DNA of 64,000 nt from assembly GCA_021789975.1 (NCBI GenBank), contig JAJYIT010000008.1, positions 62,001 through 126,000 on the forward strand. The letters are read 5' to 3'. Under the pieces are notes generated by a model, which was not told where the DNA came from, searched no databases, and was given only the letters and a program-made list of their open reading frames with translations. Each line of letters begins with the position of its first letter. Position 1 is the first letter of the stretch. Position numbers and translations under genes: made by a program. This document shows positions 47,001 to 56,339 of the stretch, piece after piece. The DNA is from Bacteroidota bacterium (lineage in GTDB: Bacteria > Bacteroidota > Ignavibacteria > Kryptoniales > JAKASW01).

Positions 47001-47573
47001 CACGCGGAGGAGGTCCCGTTGCACGTCGTCAAGCTTTCCAAGGGCGGCTTTACGCCTGGCCTTATATTTCGTCACGCCGGAGGCTTCTTCGAACATCTTC
47101 CTGCGCTCATCCGCATTTTCCCGCAGGATGTCCTCCACCATCTTCAGCTCAATAACCGAGTATGCCGTAGCTGCCATGCCCGAATCCATCAGCATGTCCT
47201 GGATGTCCTTGAGCCTGCATTGGTTCTTATTTATAAAGTATTCACCCTCGCCCGACCTGAACACCCTCCTGGTTATCGCCACCTCGGAGTAATCAACAGG
47301 CAACAGACCCTTGTCGTTCTTGATCGTGATCGTGACCTCCGCCATCCCCATTGGCTTCCGTGCCTGCGAGCCGTTAAATATCACGTTCTCCATCGAATCA
47401 CTTCGGAGCATACTGGTTCTCTGTTCGCCCAGAACCCAGCGAATGGAATCGAGGACATTTGTCTTTCCACATCCGTTTGGACCCACTACGGAAGTAATAC
47501 CACCATCGAAAGTGAGCTCCGTCTTGGCGGCAAAGGATTTGAAACCGAAAATCTCAAGTTTAGATAGAAACAT
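44028..47573 (-). CDS. smc: Chromosome segregation ATPase SMC
   Basis: Condensin subunit that compacts and segregates chromosomes. The N-terminal ATPase lobe has the P-loop GPNGCGKTNVLDSIRWVLGEQ (core GPNGCGKT at about 32-39); two long coiled coils flank a hinge at about residues 500-670; the C-terminal lobe has the signature LLSAGEKTLTAIALLFAIY and Walker B ILDEVDGPLDDNN. 1181 residues, full length. ATG immediately follows the stop of the GH2-like gene. ScpA and ScpB are not in the window. Confidence 0.98.
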   Translation of the reverse strand: MFLSKLEIFGFKSFAAKTELTFDGGITSVVGPNGCGKTNVLDSIRWVLGEQRTSMLRSDSMENVIFNGSQARKPMGMAEVTITIKNDKGLLPVDYSEVAITRRVFRSGEGEYFINKNQCRLKDIQDMLMDSGMAATAYSVIELKMVEDILRENADERRKMFEEASGVTKYKARRKAALGKLDDVQRDLLRVNDLITEIEKKVNSLERQAKRAEQYKRFTDELSLLERQYLYAEYNQILVRLVPLKESLSTSEDEKVRTLGVLSQQDELIKLLRLEIDEVDRSLSNLQLQRSEKQSELHVKEEEIAVLAERMRGLRDNNSVLEKRKADLTSKNQALVSQIAELKLSISDSEEEEKSLAISLENEQVDFRNLEQQLALARAKSNTAHENLIRVLNDLALKQNERERAHARLERVRSHADELGIRKAQLEDEKGKITQRIEISGSEKVQFESQIESEKKKLSDLERNREELFSELERTKTSAQKVRDAIQTNQARVDFLDGLVENLEGLPDGAKALARGEIAELPKFEVLSDVFYVEPDYRIAAESILGEASNFLVSPDEYAALNAVDALRSRDLGKVTFVCLDRLHKIDSPVVSGLVNKLIEHVQMLPEHEPLARYFFGNVAVIENFSEAQTVMRENPASFCVNFSGDVFSSKGIIRGGSTRRTEGGRVGKLRQLEELKVEQSRLTEEISRLEVQISTLQADIDKLPIKIGNEILRNLELQLARVEQSSVENNHALQGVELQLADVMARISKLGAEIDEAKSDLDSVELLLTGLNSAKDSSDQEYQASLSELKVIEEEYRKKNDQLREAQAKHIECVNRVNFLKREIESSQEQINTNSDGVQRAEEDILSNSETISLSQVKMAQLEELRAECKTEMDALDAQGAELNEKLASKKTSESSESKKLAEIRASHESAVETVHQVSLKINELDAQARSLSERAGEEFNLDLTAQTKESMKLPGDFDIPAARERVNYLRGRIESFGPVNLVAFSEYSEEKQRYDFLVAQRGDLLEAEKTLTKTIEEINRTAHKKFIDTFELITENFKITFKSLFDGGEADLKLETNVDPLEAKIEIMGKPAGKRPQSIDLLSAGEKTLTAIALLFAIYLVKPSPFCILDEVDGPLDDNNTDNYVRMIRRFSTDTQFIVITHNKRTMEAADTLYGVTMEEQGVSKVVAVRFVDDWVSAK

Positions 47574-50180
47574 CTATGCGACTCGACTGCCTACGATAAA
47601 TTTGTAAAACATTTTGGTGTACGGAATAAGCCCGTCCATCCCGTTGTAGTAGAGGGTGAGCAATACTAAAAGAGCCACCAATACCAGCGTACCGATCACA
47701 CCGATGCGCAGAGTTGAAATATCATATATAATTCCTATACCATGGAACAGCCTGAACAGGCTTAGCAAACACAGCGCCGCGAACACCAGGAGGGCCGCCC
47801 AAACAAATCCGTTCTGACCGAGAAGTCGGAAGAGAATCATATCTGCCAAAATCAGGATCGCCATCGGCAGCAGGGACCATATCGCGATTGTAAACGCACT
47901 TACTAATTCCAGTCTGATCTTCACAGCAAAGGAGAGGAGTTTGATGATGATGGTAACCACGGCAGCGACGACCATAAATAGCACAGTGAAACCTGCTATG
48001 AACGCCGCTGGATGCCAGACGAGATAATCGAATTTTATCTTTAGAGCGTGGTAAGGAATGAAAATACCGAGGAGCCTGTCGAACGTGTAGCTGTTCCTGA
48101 ACGCATAGGTGAGGCTGGATAGATAGATGGCCATCCCTGCGGATATTAGAAGCAAGACCATTCCCGTCTGGAAAGCCGAGATCATACGCTGATCCCGCAC
48201 GTCAGCAAAAAAATTATAGGGGCGGAAAATTGCACGCGTGGCGCTTTCGCGGAACCACCTGCGGCTATAGTGCAGGTACGTTATCAACACCAAGAGGAGC
48301 GTGGAGAGTATAACGTATATGATGGGAGGTGTATCTGTGTAGTTTCCTATCGGAAGAGTCGGAAGCGCCTCTTCGTTGAAGAGCCCCCTTACAACTGAGA
48401 ATGCAGGGCGCTTCTCACGCCAGTAACTCACAATGCCGTAGGTGTACAGGTATGGATGACCGTTGGGCATCAGGTGTGGTACTGCGCCGCGCCAATCGGC
48501 GAAGCTGTTTATCGAAATGCCGGCAAAGTTTCCTTTCTCAACCGCACTGTAAGCGTCAACCAGGAAGCGCGCCTGGTGCTCAAGTGACAATGGATCGGAA
48601 TACCCGTTATGATTGCTTATTTGAGTCTGGCTGCCAACGGCTGAAATCCAGAAGGTGGTGTTAGGAGCAATCTCCGACTGCCTGGCGAGAAATAACTTCA
48701 TCTCTCTTTCCGACGTAAAGGGAGAAAGATCCAACCCGACGAAGTCGGCATCCGTGTGCACAGTATCCAGAAGTCCCGGCATAGGCGTGTAGTACACAAG
48801 CCAGTCGGTCCGGTTGTGTACCAGATCGGCGGCAGAGGACAAGTATTCTTTGGTCGCAGTGGAAGACTCCTCCAGATCAGTGCCCACAGAAATTGCTACT
48901 ACAGCAGGATGAGATCGGGAATCACGAATCACTTCACTCAGGTACCCTTTAATTGATCCCCGATATTGGCCTGAGCTGAGCACGGATGGTGGAACATCGA
49001 TTATCGGGATTTCCTCGAAAACCATCAAACCGAACCTGTCACAAAGATTCAGCAGAGTCTGCGACGGCGGATAATCAACAACTCTCACCGCATTCGCCCC
49101 AAGAGTCTTAATCACCGCGATGTCTTTCTCGAGCTCAAGCTCATTCAACGCTGCTCCGACGTCGGGATAATCGGCGATGTAATTCACACTCTTTATGAAA
49201 GTCTGAGTACCGTTCAAGAAGAATTTCCCCCCCGACAGCGATGCCTTTCTGAACCCGATGTTTACCGTTTCTTGATCCACAACATTTCTTTTGTATGCCA
49301 CAAAGAAATCCAACTGATACATACTTGGCTGGGCCGGAGACCACAAAACTGGCCTGTCGACTCCCAATGTGAAGTGAACTTCTCCGTTATGATTGGGATC
49401 TAGAGTAAACGATTGGTCGCCCGATTTCGCAACGACTTTTCCGGAAGCTTTATCGAGAAGTGTCGCATACGCGGTCAGAGACATCGGTGCGGAAGTTGAA
49501 TCGATCCCGAATCGTGAAACGTCCGTGGCATAAACATGAATATCACTTTCCAGCGTGGCACTGGTCATCTCTTGGTCGAACGATATTGTCTCAGATGGAT
49601 CAGCGATGTAAATCGGCGGCTCGACTGTTATGTAAATATTACGGAAAAGTCCTTCATAGCAAGCTGGTTGGTATGCCAGTTGCTTCAAAGGAATTGTCGA
49701 GACCGGGTTAGGCCTGCTGTTGCAGATTATTTCAATGACATTCTCGGAGCCAGTCTGAAGGAGCCGATCAGGAATTCTAGTCTCTACAGGAGAGTAAGCA
49801 CCGTTGTGAATCGCAACGAATTCGTTGTTGATCCTAACTTCGGTTGATATTCCGCCGTTGCCTACATGCAAGCTGAAGACGTTGTGGTTTATGAAGCCCG
49901 CGGGTATAAAGAGATGCCTTTTGAATATAACGCTTCCCTTCCCGTCGAAACTGGAAGGGATCTGCACTGTTTGCCACGTTTTTCCGTTATTTTCTGAAGC
50001 AAGCCAGGTCCCGTTGAGGCTGATTCTAAACCTGCCCGCATTCACTTGTTCGCATCTAAATCCTTCTTGGTTCAATTGAGCTACAGCGGTCGAGTCCTGC
50101 CCGAACACCCTACCTGCTGAAAGGATAGAAAGCAGTACCAACGATGGAATCGCGAACTTTGGAGGCCTATTGAAGAGCAT
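47574..50180 (-). CDS. GH2-like membrane protein that has lost the catalytic glutamates
   Basis: Residues 1-27 form a signal peptide; about 50-600 resemble glycoside hydrolase family 2: sugar-binding jelly roll, immunoglobulin-like domain and TIM barrel (GANAVRVVDYPPSQTLLN, FGLMVFEEIPII, FAGISINSFADWRG). Positions that hold the acid/base Glu (usual GNE) read GTD at 433-435, the usual SEYG nucleophile segment reads SAVG at 513-516, and the usual HYP reads DYP at 369-371. Six membrane helices follow (about 618-637, 667-690, 722-748, 760-786, 791-814, 826-845), a region recalling Yip1-like domains. Probably not an active glycosidase; perhaps a sugar-sensing or binding envelope protein. Abuts smc with no gap. 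Confidence 0.85.
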   Translation of the reverse strand: MLFNRPPKFAIPSLVLLSILSAGRVFGQDSTAVAQLNQEGFRCEQVNAGRFRISLNGTWLASENNGKTWQTVQIPSSFDGKGSVIFKRHLFIPAGFINHNVFSLHVGNGGISTEVRINNEFVAIHNGAYSPVETRIPDRLLQTGSENVIEIICNSRPNPVSTIPLKQLAYQPACYEGLFRNIYITVEPPIYIADPSETISFDQEMTSATLESDIHVYATDVSRFGIDSTSAPMSLTAYATLLDKASGKVVAKSGDQSFTLDPNHNGEVHFTLGVDRPVLWSPAQPSMYQLDFFVAYKRNVVDQETVNIGFRKASLSGGKFFLNGTQTFIKSVNYIADYPDVGAALNELELEKDIAVIKTLGANAVRVVDYPPSQTLLNLCDRFGLMVFEEIPIIDVPPSVLSSGQYRGSIKGYLSEVIRDSRSHPAVVAISVGTDLEESSTATKEYLSSAADLVHNRTDWLVYYTPMPGLLDTVHTDADFVGLDLSPFTSEREMKLFLARQSEIAPNTTFWISAVGSQTQISNHNGYSDPLSLEHQARFLVDAYSAVEKGNFAGISINSFADWRGAVPHLMPNGHPYLYTYGIVSYWREKRPAFSVVRGLFNEEALPTLPIGNYTDTPPIIYVILSTLLLVLITYLHYSRRWFRESATRAIFRPYNFFADVRDQRMISAFQTGMVLLLISAGMAIYLSSLTYAFRNSYTFDRLLGIFIPYHALKIKFDYLVWHPAAFIAGFTVLFMVVAAVVTIIIKLLSFAVKIRLELVSAFTIAIWSLLPMAILILADMILFRLLGQNGFVWAALLVFAALCLLSLFRLFHGIGIIYDISTLRIGVIGTLVLVALLVLLTLYYNGMDGLIPYTKMFYKFIVGSRVA

Positions 50181-50456
50181 TTATAGAGGCGTAACTCCCA
50201 TTGTTTCTAAATTTAACAAAACCGCGAGGGGAATGCAATCCGGGGTACGATCTCAGTTTAATAAGCTCGCATTCCCGAGCCTGTCTACGGGTGACCAGTC
50301 TGGATTTGTGATCTGAGAACTAAACACTCAGACAAGCCTGCCCCAGGGCACGTGAGTCCAGAATTGTGCATGATAAATTCTCCGATTCGACGATTTCAGC
50401 AGAACTTCAGATACGCAGGAACTCCACAATCGACAGGTAGAACAGGGTACGCAAAC

Positions 50457-51332
50457 TTAGTTTTTTAAGAGTGAAATCGACTTTCTTGCGGCGGATTCGC
50501 CTGCCCGAATCATCTCATCGAGCTTCTCGAAATTTGCCCAATACGTCTGGCCAACGTTGGGGTGTATGACCACATCTGCCTGGGAAAGCCAGACTCTTGT
50601 CAGATAATAGCTCGTGATTTCCCCCGCTCTTAGGGCAACCTCGAAGGCGGTGTTCGGCTGGCCGCCCCTCTTGAGTTCCATAGAAACGTCTACCGCCACT
50701 ACCTGGCCTCCGAAGATCTTTCTGGCGGCCGCTACCGGGACTGTGCTTGTAGTGCTGCCGTCGACGTAGATCGATTTGCCGATCTTCACAGGTTCCACTA
50801 TTCCTGGAATCAACGAGCTTGCTTCGACAGCTCTCAACAGGGACCCGCTGTTGAAAATCACTTCCCTGCCCGTAATCAAATCTGTAGCGACCGAAACGAA
50901 CGGAACCTTGAGCTCATCAAATTCAATATCCGGGAGAAGCTCACGAAGGGTATCGCTGACGATGTTGCGTGAGAATATCGCCCGCGATCGTGCGGCTTTC
51001 AAATAGACGTACCCTCTTTCCAGCAGTTTAACGAGCCGGCTCGGTTCCTGGTAAGCTCCTAAATTTCCTGATAGCAGCAAGAAGAGTCTTCCGAATTCTT
51101 TGTTGAGCTTTGTGGACATGAACTTTCTGAAGACTTCCTCGACCTCAATTGCATCGCCATAATATGAAAACATAGCCCCAACGACTGCCCCCATACTCGT
51201 GCCGGCAATCCCCTTTATCCCTATTCCCTCGTTTTGCAAAATCTTTAGAACACCGACATGCGCGAGGCCGCGAGCCCCTCCGCCACCAAGTGCCAACACG
51301 TAGCCATCGTTCTTCTTACGAAATATCTGCAA
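50457..51332 (-). CDS. Patatin-like phospholipase, RssA/NTE type
   Basis: Serine acyl hydrolase of the patatin fold. Oxyanion loop GGGGARGLAHVGVL near residue 17, nucleophile elbow GTSMGAVVGAMF and the catalytic Asp in YVDGSTTSTVPV. No signal peptide or long membrane helix, so probably cytosolic or inner-membrane associated. TTG start at 51332 with GGAA about nine bases ahead. 291 residues. Substrate lipid unknown. Confidence 0.9.
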   Translation of the reverse strand: MQIFRKKNDGYVLALGGGGARGLAHVGVLKILQNEGIGIKGIAGTSMGAVVGAMFSYYGDAIEVEEVFRKFMSTKLNKEFGRLFLLLSGNLGAYQEPSRLVKLLERGYVYLKAARSRAIFSRNIVSDTLRELLPDIEFDELKVPFVSVATDLITGREVIFNSGSLLRAVEASSLIPGIVEPVKIGKSIYVDGSTTSTVPVAAARKIFGGQVVAVDVSMELKRGGQPNTAFEVALRAGEITSYYLTRVWLSQADVVIHPNVGQTYWANFEKLDEMIRAGESAARKSISLLKN

Positions 51333-51391
51333 CGTCCGTGATTCCGAATTCTGGTCTTAGATCATTGCTCATCTGAGGAAGTATATTACTT

Positions 51392-52363
51392 TCAGTTTAC
51401 TCTTGCTACCACAAAGTCAGTGAGCATCAACAAGGAGTCCTTAGCTGCAGAGTCCTTTATTGAATCCAGCTCCCTTTTCGCCAATGTCACATATTCGTCA
51501 GCTTTTTTTATAGCTTTTTCTATGCCACCGTAAGACTCCGCAAACTCAATCACCTCGCCGATTTTCGATCCAACTTTCCCGTTCTTGAGAAGTTTTAGAA
51601 CCGCCCCTGATTTTCGGCTCGGTGCCGCTTCAAATGCATAGATCAGTGGGAGAGTAACTTTTCTTTCTTTGATGTCACCGCCGATCGGTTTTCCCAACGT
51701 GGCCTTCTTTCCTCTATAATCGAGGACATCGTCGCGAATTTGGAATGCCATCCCGAGGTATTCGCCGAAATTCCTGAGGTGTGCAATCACATCCTGATCA
51801 GTGGTAGCACTTACTGCTCCCAGCTCGCAACATGTGGAAATAAGTGAAGCGGTTTTGTCGGCAATAATTCTGAAATATGTCTTCTCATCCATATCAAGTT
51901 GTTTTGATTTTTGAATCTGAAGAAGTTCTCCTTCACTCATCCTTTTTACAGCGACCGAGCTCACCTGCAGAAACCCAAACTCCTGGTTAGTCAGGGATAC
52001 CAGCAGGCCTCTGGAAAGCAGGTAGTCGCCCATCAGGACAGCTATCTTGTTTTTCCACGTTGCATTGATCGATGCCAGTCCCCGACGTACATCCGCACTG
52101 TCAACCACATCATCATGGATCAAGGTTGCGGTGTGGAGGAGTTCGACAAGCGTAGCAGCATGGTAAGTGCTCTGATTTATTCCACCTGCAGCATCCGCCG
52201 AAAGGAGTACGAGTATCGGGCGGATCTTTTTCCCCTTTTGCATCAGGATGTAGCGTGCTATTGTATCAACAAGTCCAACGTTGGAACGAATTGACGCTTT
52301 GAATTGAGTTCTAAACTTTTTAATGTGCCCCTCGACCGGGGCAATTACTTCATCGAGATTCAA
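51392..52363 (-). CDS. Trans-polyprenyl diphosphate synthase
   Basis: Chain-elongating prenyltransferase that builds polyprenyl diphosphates for quinone or carrier lipid synthesis. First Asp-rich motif LIHDDVVDSADVRRG, second motif FQIRDDVLDYRG, and the GKKIRPILVLLSADA opening. The octaprenyl/solanesyl IspB-like type is likely from its 323-residue length and small residues before the first motif, but chain length is inference. TTG start with AGGTG upstream. Downstream of tatC by 18 bases. Confidence 0.92.
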   Translation of the reverse strand: MNLDEVIAPVEGHIKKFRTQFKASIRSNVGLVDTIARYILMQKGKKIRPILVLLSADAAGGINQSTYHAATLVELLHTATLIHDDVVDSADVRRGLASINATWKNKIAVLMGDYLLSRGLLVSLTNQEFGFLQVSSVAVKRMSEGELLQIQKSKQLDMDEKTYFRIIADKTASLISTCCELGAVSATTDQDVIAHLRNFGEYLGMAFQIRDDVLDYRGKKATLGKPIGGDIKERKVTLPLIYAFEAAPSRKSGAVLKLLKNGKVGSKIGEVIEFAESYGGIEKAIKKADEYVTLAKRELDSIKDSAAKDSLLMLTDFVVARVN

Positions 52364-52381
52364 ATTTCACCTGTAACTTAA

Positions 52382-53167
52382 CTATGCGGAAGGCGATTCC
52401 TTCTTGAGTTTATCGGCTCTCACAAACTTCACCACGAAGATTGAGATTTCGTAAAGCAGGTACAGGGGGATCGCAACCATGATCTGGCTGGCGACGTCAG
52501 GACCGGGGGTGATTGCCGCCGCGACAAGGAGGATCACAATAACGGCGTGGCGCCTGTACTTTCTCATGAATTGCGGACTAAGAATCCCAAGCTTGGCGAG
52601 AAAGAACGACAGCATGGGCAGCTCGAACACAACGCCGCAGGCGAGGATCATCCCGGTTATGAATCCGAAGTATGCCTGCACATCGATTATGTTCTGGATG
52701 TCCGGGGAACCGAAGCCGGAGAAGAATGAGAGAGCCTTCGGAATAAGGATGAAATATCCGAACGCACCACCAAGGAGAAAGAAGAAGGTCGAGAAAAACA
52801 CAATAGAGGTGATATACTTCCGCTCGCGCGGGAATAACGCCGGCTCCACAAATTTCCAGAATTGGTAGAGCGTATTGGGAATGCTGACTATGATGCCGGC
52901 TATCAGAACTATTTCCATATACAGCATGAGCTGCCCATACGGCTTGAGGTTCTGAATCTTCAGCGGCGGGTTGCTGTGGATAGCCGGAGCAAGCAGGAAC
53001 TTGTTTACAATGTCGTCAGCAAAAAAAGCACATATGATTGTCCCTATGCCGATACCCACGAGTGCCCAAATAAGTCTGACACGAAGCTCCTCTAGATGTT
53101 CCCAAAAGGACATTTCTCTCGGAGCTTCTTCTTCAGGAAGCTCAATATCATTGGCTCTTTCAGTCAC
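52382..53167 (-). CDS. tatC: Sec-independent protein translocase subunit TatC
   Basis: Receptor core of the twin-arginine export system, six membrane helices. Family marks are MSFWEHLEELRVRLIWAL at the start, PNTLYQFWKFVEPALFPRERKY and the FGFITGMILACGVVFELPML segment with its conserved Glu. GTG start. 261 residues. No tatA or tatB gene is adjacent. Confidence 0.96.
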   Translation of the reverse strand: MTERANDIELPEEEAPREMSFWEHLEELRVRLIWALVGIGIGTIICAFFADDIVNKFLLAPAIHSNPPLKIQNLKPYGQLMLYMEIVLIAGIIVSIPNTLYQFWKFVEPALFPRERKYITSIVFFSTFFFLLGGAFGYFILIPKALSFFSGFGSPDIQNIIDVQAYFGFITGMILACGVVFELPMLSFFLAKLGILSPQFMRKYRRHAVIVILLVAAAITPGPDVASQIMVAIPLYLLYEISIFVVKFVRADKLKKESPSA

Positions 53168-53185
53168 GATTACCGAATCCCCGCG

Positions 53186-54556
53186 TCAGTTCAAGTTTCC
53201 CCCGGTGCCACTCATCACTCTCCCGGTTTCATCTGCTCCAGCCGCCAGAGACTCCGTCGAAAAATTATGCAGCGGGAATTCCCGGCAAAGGCTCTTTACT
53301 TCTGCTTTTACTTCAGCGTAAATATTTTCTTTTCCGACATTTGATACGACGCGATCGATGAGGTCTGCGACTATCTTGATCTCGTTTTCTTTGAAGCCAC
53401 GGGTGGTTACTGCAGGGGTGCCGATCCTTATTCCGCTCGTCACCATCGGTGACTTGTCGTCGAAAGGTACCATGTTCTTGTTGACAGTTATGCCGCTTTG
53501 TTCGAGCCCCTTCTCCGCATCCTTACCGGTCACATTCTTGTTTCGTAGATCGACAAGCACCAGATGGTTATCTGTCCCGCCGGACACAAGTTCGTAACCT
53601 CGATTGATCAACTGCCGGGAAAGCTCTCGGGCATTAGCAACGATTTGCTGCGTGTAGGCTTTAAAAGCAGGCTGGAGGTTTTCTCCGAATCCAACCGCCT
53701 TCGCAGCAATCACATGCATCAGCGGTCCCCCCTGGATACCGGGCATAACATTCGAGTCAACAATCTCCGACATCATCTTGAGTCTCCCGGATTTCGGCGC
53801 GGTCAAACCGAACGGATTTTCATAATCCTTCCCAATAAGGATAAGCCCGCCTCTCGGACCTCGGAGAGTCTTGTGGGTTGTGGATGTCACGATATGACAG
53901 TACGGAAGAGGATCGTTCAGCAACTTCGTCGCAATCAATCCGGCAGGATGTGCAATGTCTGCCATGAGGTAGGCGCCGACTTTATCGGCGATTTGCCGAA
54001 ACGCTTTGAAGTCGATATCTCTCGGGTAGGCGCTGGCCCCTACCACTATCATCTTCGGTTTATGTTCAAGCGTCAGCCTCTCGACTTCGGACAGGTCTAT
54101 TCTTCCCGTTGCCCTATCGACGCCGTATGGCACGATATTAAACAGTTTCCCGCTGAAGTTGACCGGGGATCCATGTGTCAGATGGCCACCGTGAGAGAGG
54201 TTCATTCCGAGAATTGTGTCTCCCGGTTTTATGAAGGAGAAATACGCGGCCATGTTTGCCTGGCTGCCGGCATGCGGCTGGACGTTGGCGTACTCCGCAC
54301 CGAACAAATTCTTAACCCTCTCACGCGCAATATTTTCTGCTTCATCGACAAACTCGCAGCCCCCATAGTACCTCTTACCGGGATACCCTTCCGCGTACTT
54401 GTTGGTCAAGACGGATCCGAGCGCAGACAATACAGGCGCACTGACAAAATTCTCGGACGCTATAAGTTCTATGGTGCTGTCCTGGCGACCGATTTCTTTA
54501 TTGATCGCCCGGTATATTTCACTATCGGATCGTTTGAGAATTTCAAGAAAGTCCAT
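53186..54556 (-). CDS. glyA: Serine hydroxymethyltransferase
   Basis: PLP enzyme interconverting serine and glycine with tetrahydrofolate. Core marks are [40 protein letters not shown], the PLP-lysine segment [15 protein letters not shown], and AVTTRGFKE near the C-terminus. A final stretch of about 20 residues after EFPLHNF is Gly/Thr-rich and looks like a family-external tail. 456 residues. Followed by tatC after 18 bases. Confidence 0.97.
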   Translation of the reverse strand: MDFLEILKRSDSEIYRAINKEIGRQDSTIELIASENFVSAPVLSALGSVLTNKYAEGYPGKRYYGGCEFVDEAENIARERVKNLFGAEYANVQPHAGSQANMAAYFSFIKPGDTILGMNLSHGGHLTHGSPVNFSGKLFNIVPYGVDRATGRIDLSEVERLTLEHKPKMIVVGASAYPRDIDFKAFRQIADKVGAYLMADIAHPAGLIATKLLNDPLPYCHIVTSTTHKTLRGPRGGLILIGKDYENPFGLTAPKSGRLKMMSEIVDSNVMPGIQGGPLMHVIAAKAVGFGENLQPAFKAYTQQIVANARELSRQLINRGYELVSGGTDNHLVLVDLRNKNVTGKDAEKGLEQSGITVNKNMVPFDDKSPMVTSGIRIGTPAVTTRGFKENEIKIVADLIDRVVSNVGKENIYAEVKAEVKSLCREFPLHNFSTESLAAGADETGRVMSGTGGNLN

Positions 54557-54627
54557 GATACCTCGTTTTCATGTTTTCAAGTTAAGCGTAGAAATTGGAT
54601 GACTGAAACGCGGACTTTAAGAAGTTG

Positions 54628-55065
54628 TCAGCAGCCGCTGAGGGAATGTATCTTCTCGATCCGCCTCTCATGCCTTCCACCTTCGAACGGAGTCGACAAC
54701 CAGACTTTGATTATTTCTTCTGCCACGTCCCAGGGGACTAAACGTCCCCCAAGGTTCAGCACATTCGCATTATTATGCCGCCGCGACAGTTCAGCCATCT
54801 CGGCGGTCATGCAGAGGGCAGCTCTCACATTTTCGACTTTGTTCGAGACGATGCTCGCACCAATTCCACTGCCGCATATGACGATGCCCTTTTCGCATTC
54901 GCCGGTACTAACCGATTTTGCAGCCGGATAGGCAAAGTCCGGGTAATCACAAGGGTCCGGACTAAATGTTCCGAAATCCCTGTAAGGTAAATTCAATTGA
55001 TCGAGCAATTGCCTGGCTCTCTCCTTGAACTCAAAGCCGGCATGGTCGGACGCAATGGCGATCAT
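54628..55065 (-). CDS. rpiB: Ribose-5-phosphate isomerase B
   Basis: Interconverts ribose 5-phosphate and ribulose 5-phosphate (RpiB/LacAB fold). Family marks are IAIASDHAGFEFKE, the active-site Cys in GIVICGSGIGASIVSNK and SRRHNNANVLNLGGR with the catalytic His. The ORF track starts at TTG 55077, which overlaps the upstream stop (TTGA); ATG 55065 is chosen because it gives the standard N-terminus, although neither has an ideal ribosome site. 145 residues. Confidence 0.94.
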   Translation of the reverse strand: MIAIASDHAGFEFKERARQLLDQLNLPYRDFGTFSPDPCDYPDFAYPAAKSVSTGECEKGIVICGSGIGASIVSNKVENVRAALCMTAEMAELSRRHNNANVLNLGGRLVPWDVAEEIIKVWLSTPFEGGRHERRIEKIHSLSGC

Positions 55066-55073
55066 GATTCTTC

Positions 55074-56339
55074 TCAATCTCCTACCGGTCTGATGAACCA
55101 GACTTCACCAAAAGTGAAGGACACGTAAAGTCTGAATACTCGTTCGTGCAGCAAAAGATCACTCGACAGGCCGCGAAATCCATATTGTGCGGCTATATCC
55201 ACTGTTGCAGAACGGCTTACCGGTAATTCGATACCGGCGGTGCCAAACAACTCATCAACCTGCTGTGTTGATCCTGTCTTGGTAGGAAGTGAAAACTGTG
55301 TTTTCTCATAGTACAACCCGGCCCGGATGATTCTCCGATCAAATAAGTACCCGATATCTCGTCCCTGCAGTAGCTCAATGCCGCCACCGACGAACAGGGT
55401 GTTATCAAAACTCCCCTGATGAGTGAATGTGTCCCGGTATTTTGACAACTGCTGCGACCTGACATCAAGTACGGCTACGAAGTGATTGTTGAACCGCTTC
55501 GATATGCCGACTCCAATTTCCGACGGGATATATCCGTTTGCCGGTTGAGAGAAGATAGTGTCCAAACCATCAGAGTAAATATTGTTCAGCTCATAAGAAC
55601 CGGCAAGATTGTAGGAACTCCTGTAATACGCTCCTATGTCGAGACCGCTCAGAAACTTTAGAGTGGTGATCTTGTCCAGGTCCCCTATTATTACTCCAAA
55701 AGATCCGGCTGGTCCTCTCAAGTATACACTGTTGTCGGAAAATGAACCCTGATACGCGGTATTAGAAAAAGTGACATTGCCGATAGACTGCATCCTGCCA
55801 AACGCATACCTGAACATTCCCCCGATGCTTATTTCATTGATCGGAGAGAAGCTTAGGCCGAACAGGCCTTCACCGAGACCACCGGACCCGGATTTTTGAT
55901 ATGAGTACTGCGGAACATTAGCGGTCGAGTCGTACGTCGCATTAATCTTATACTGATAGCTACTCATAGGTGCAAAGCCTGCGGCCATCGAGATTCCAAG
56001 GCTTCTCGCTATGGGCACGGCGATAAGTCCTCCTCCGAACGTTCCGTTTGCGTAGTACGAAGACAAATTCGTCGTGTTGTCCTGAGAGGTCACACCCGAG
56101 AAACCATAAGTTCCGGTGGCCTGGACGTTCTCCAGACCGGACCATGTCGCCGGGTTCAGCCTGTTCAGATAGCCATTCTCAATCAATGCCAGGCCCGCGT
56201 TCCCCATACCAGCAGACCTGTCGCCGGCGAAGCTGGTAAAAGCGCCGGGACCTTGGGCAGACAGCGGTGACCCGTCCTGAGCAAACAACGTTGCAACCAG
56301 GCATTGGAGCAAAACAAACGCAGCCAGAATTTTCTTCAT
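55074..56339 (-). CDS. Outer-membrane protein, FadL/PorV-like barrel
   Basis: Outer-membrane beta-barrel of unknown function. A clear signal peptide (MKKILAAFVLLQCLVATLFAQ) precedes a FadL/OmpP1-like opening SAGMGNAGLALIENGYLNRLNPATW, then many amphipathic strands. It is overlapped by 4 bp (ATGA) by the lipoprotein gene upstream, and by rpiB downstream. Pairing with the lipoprotein suggests a joint surface or export role. 421 residues. Confidence 0.85.
   Translation of the reverse strand: MKKILAAFVLLQCLVATLFAQDGSPLSAQGPGAFTSFAGDRSAGMGNAGLALIENGYLNRLNPATWSGLENVQATGTYGFSGVTSQDNTTNLSSYYANGTFGGGLIAVPIARSLGISMAAGFAPMSSYQYKINATYDSTANVPQYSYQKSGSGGLGEGLFGLSFSPINEISIGGMFRYAFGRMQSIGNVTFSNTAYQGSFSDNSVYLRGPAGSFGVIIGDLDKITTLKFLSGLDIGAYYRSSYNLAGSYELNNIYSDGLDTIFSQPANGYIPSEIGVGISKRFNNHFVAVLDVRSQQLSKYRDTFTHQGSFDNTLFVGGGIELLQGRDIGYLFDRRIIRAGLYYEKTQFSLPTKTGSTQQVDELFGTAGIELPVSRSATVDIAAQYGFRGLSSDLLLHERVFRLYVSFTFGEVWFIRPVGD

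Noticed and set aside
50229-50286. GGGAATGC/GCATTCCC inverted repeat between patatin and the GH2-like gene
   Set aside because: Loop of about 40 bases and no T-run; too loose to call a terminator or operator.
53564-54931. 455-codon + strand ORF opposite glyA
   Set aside because: Antisense to a well-supported serine hydroxymethyltransferase gene; its translation has no family features and shows the composition of a shadow frame.
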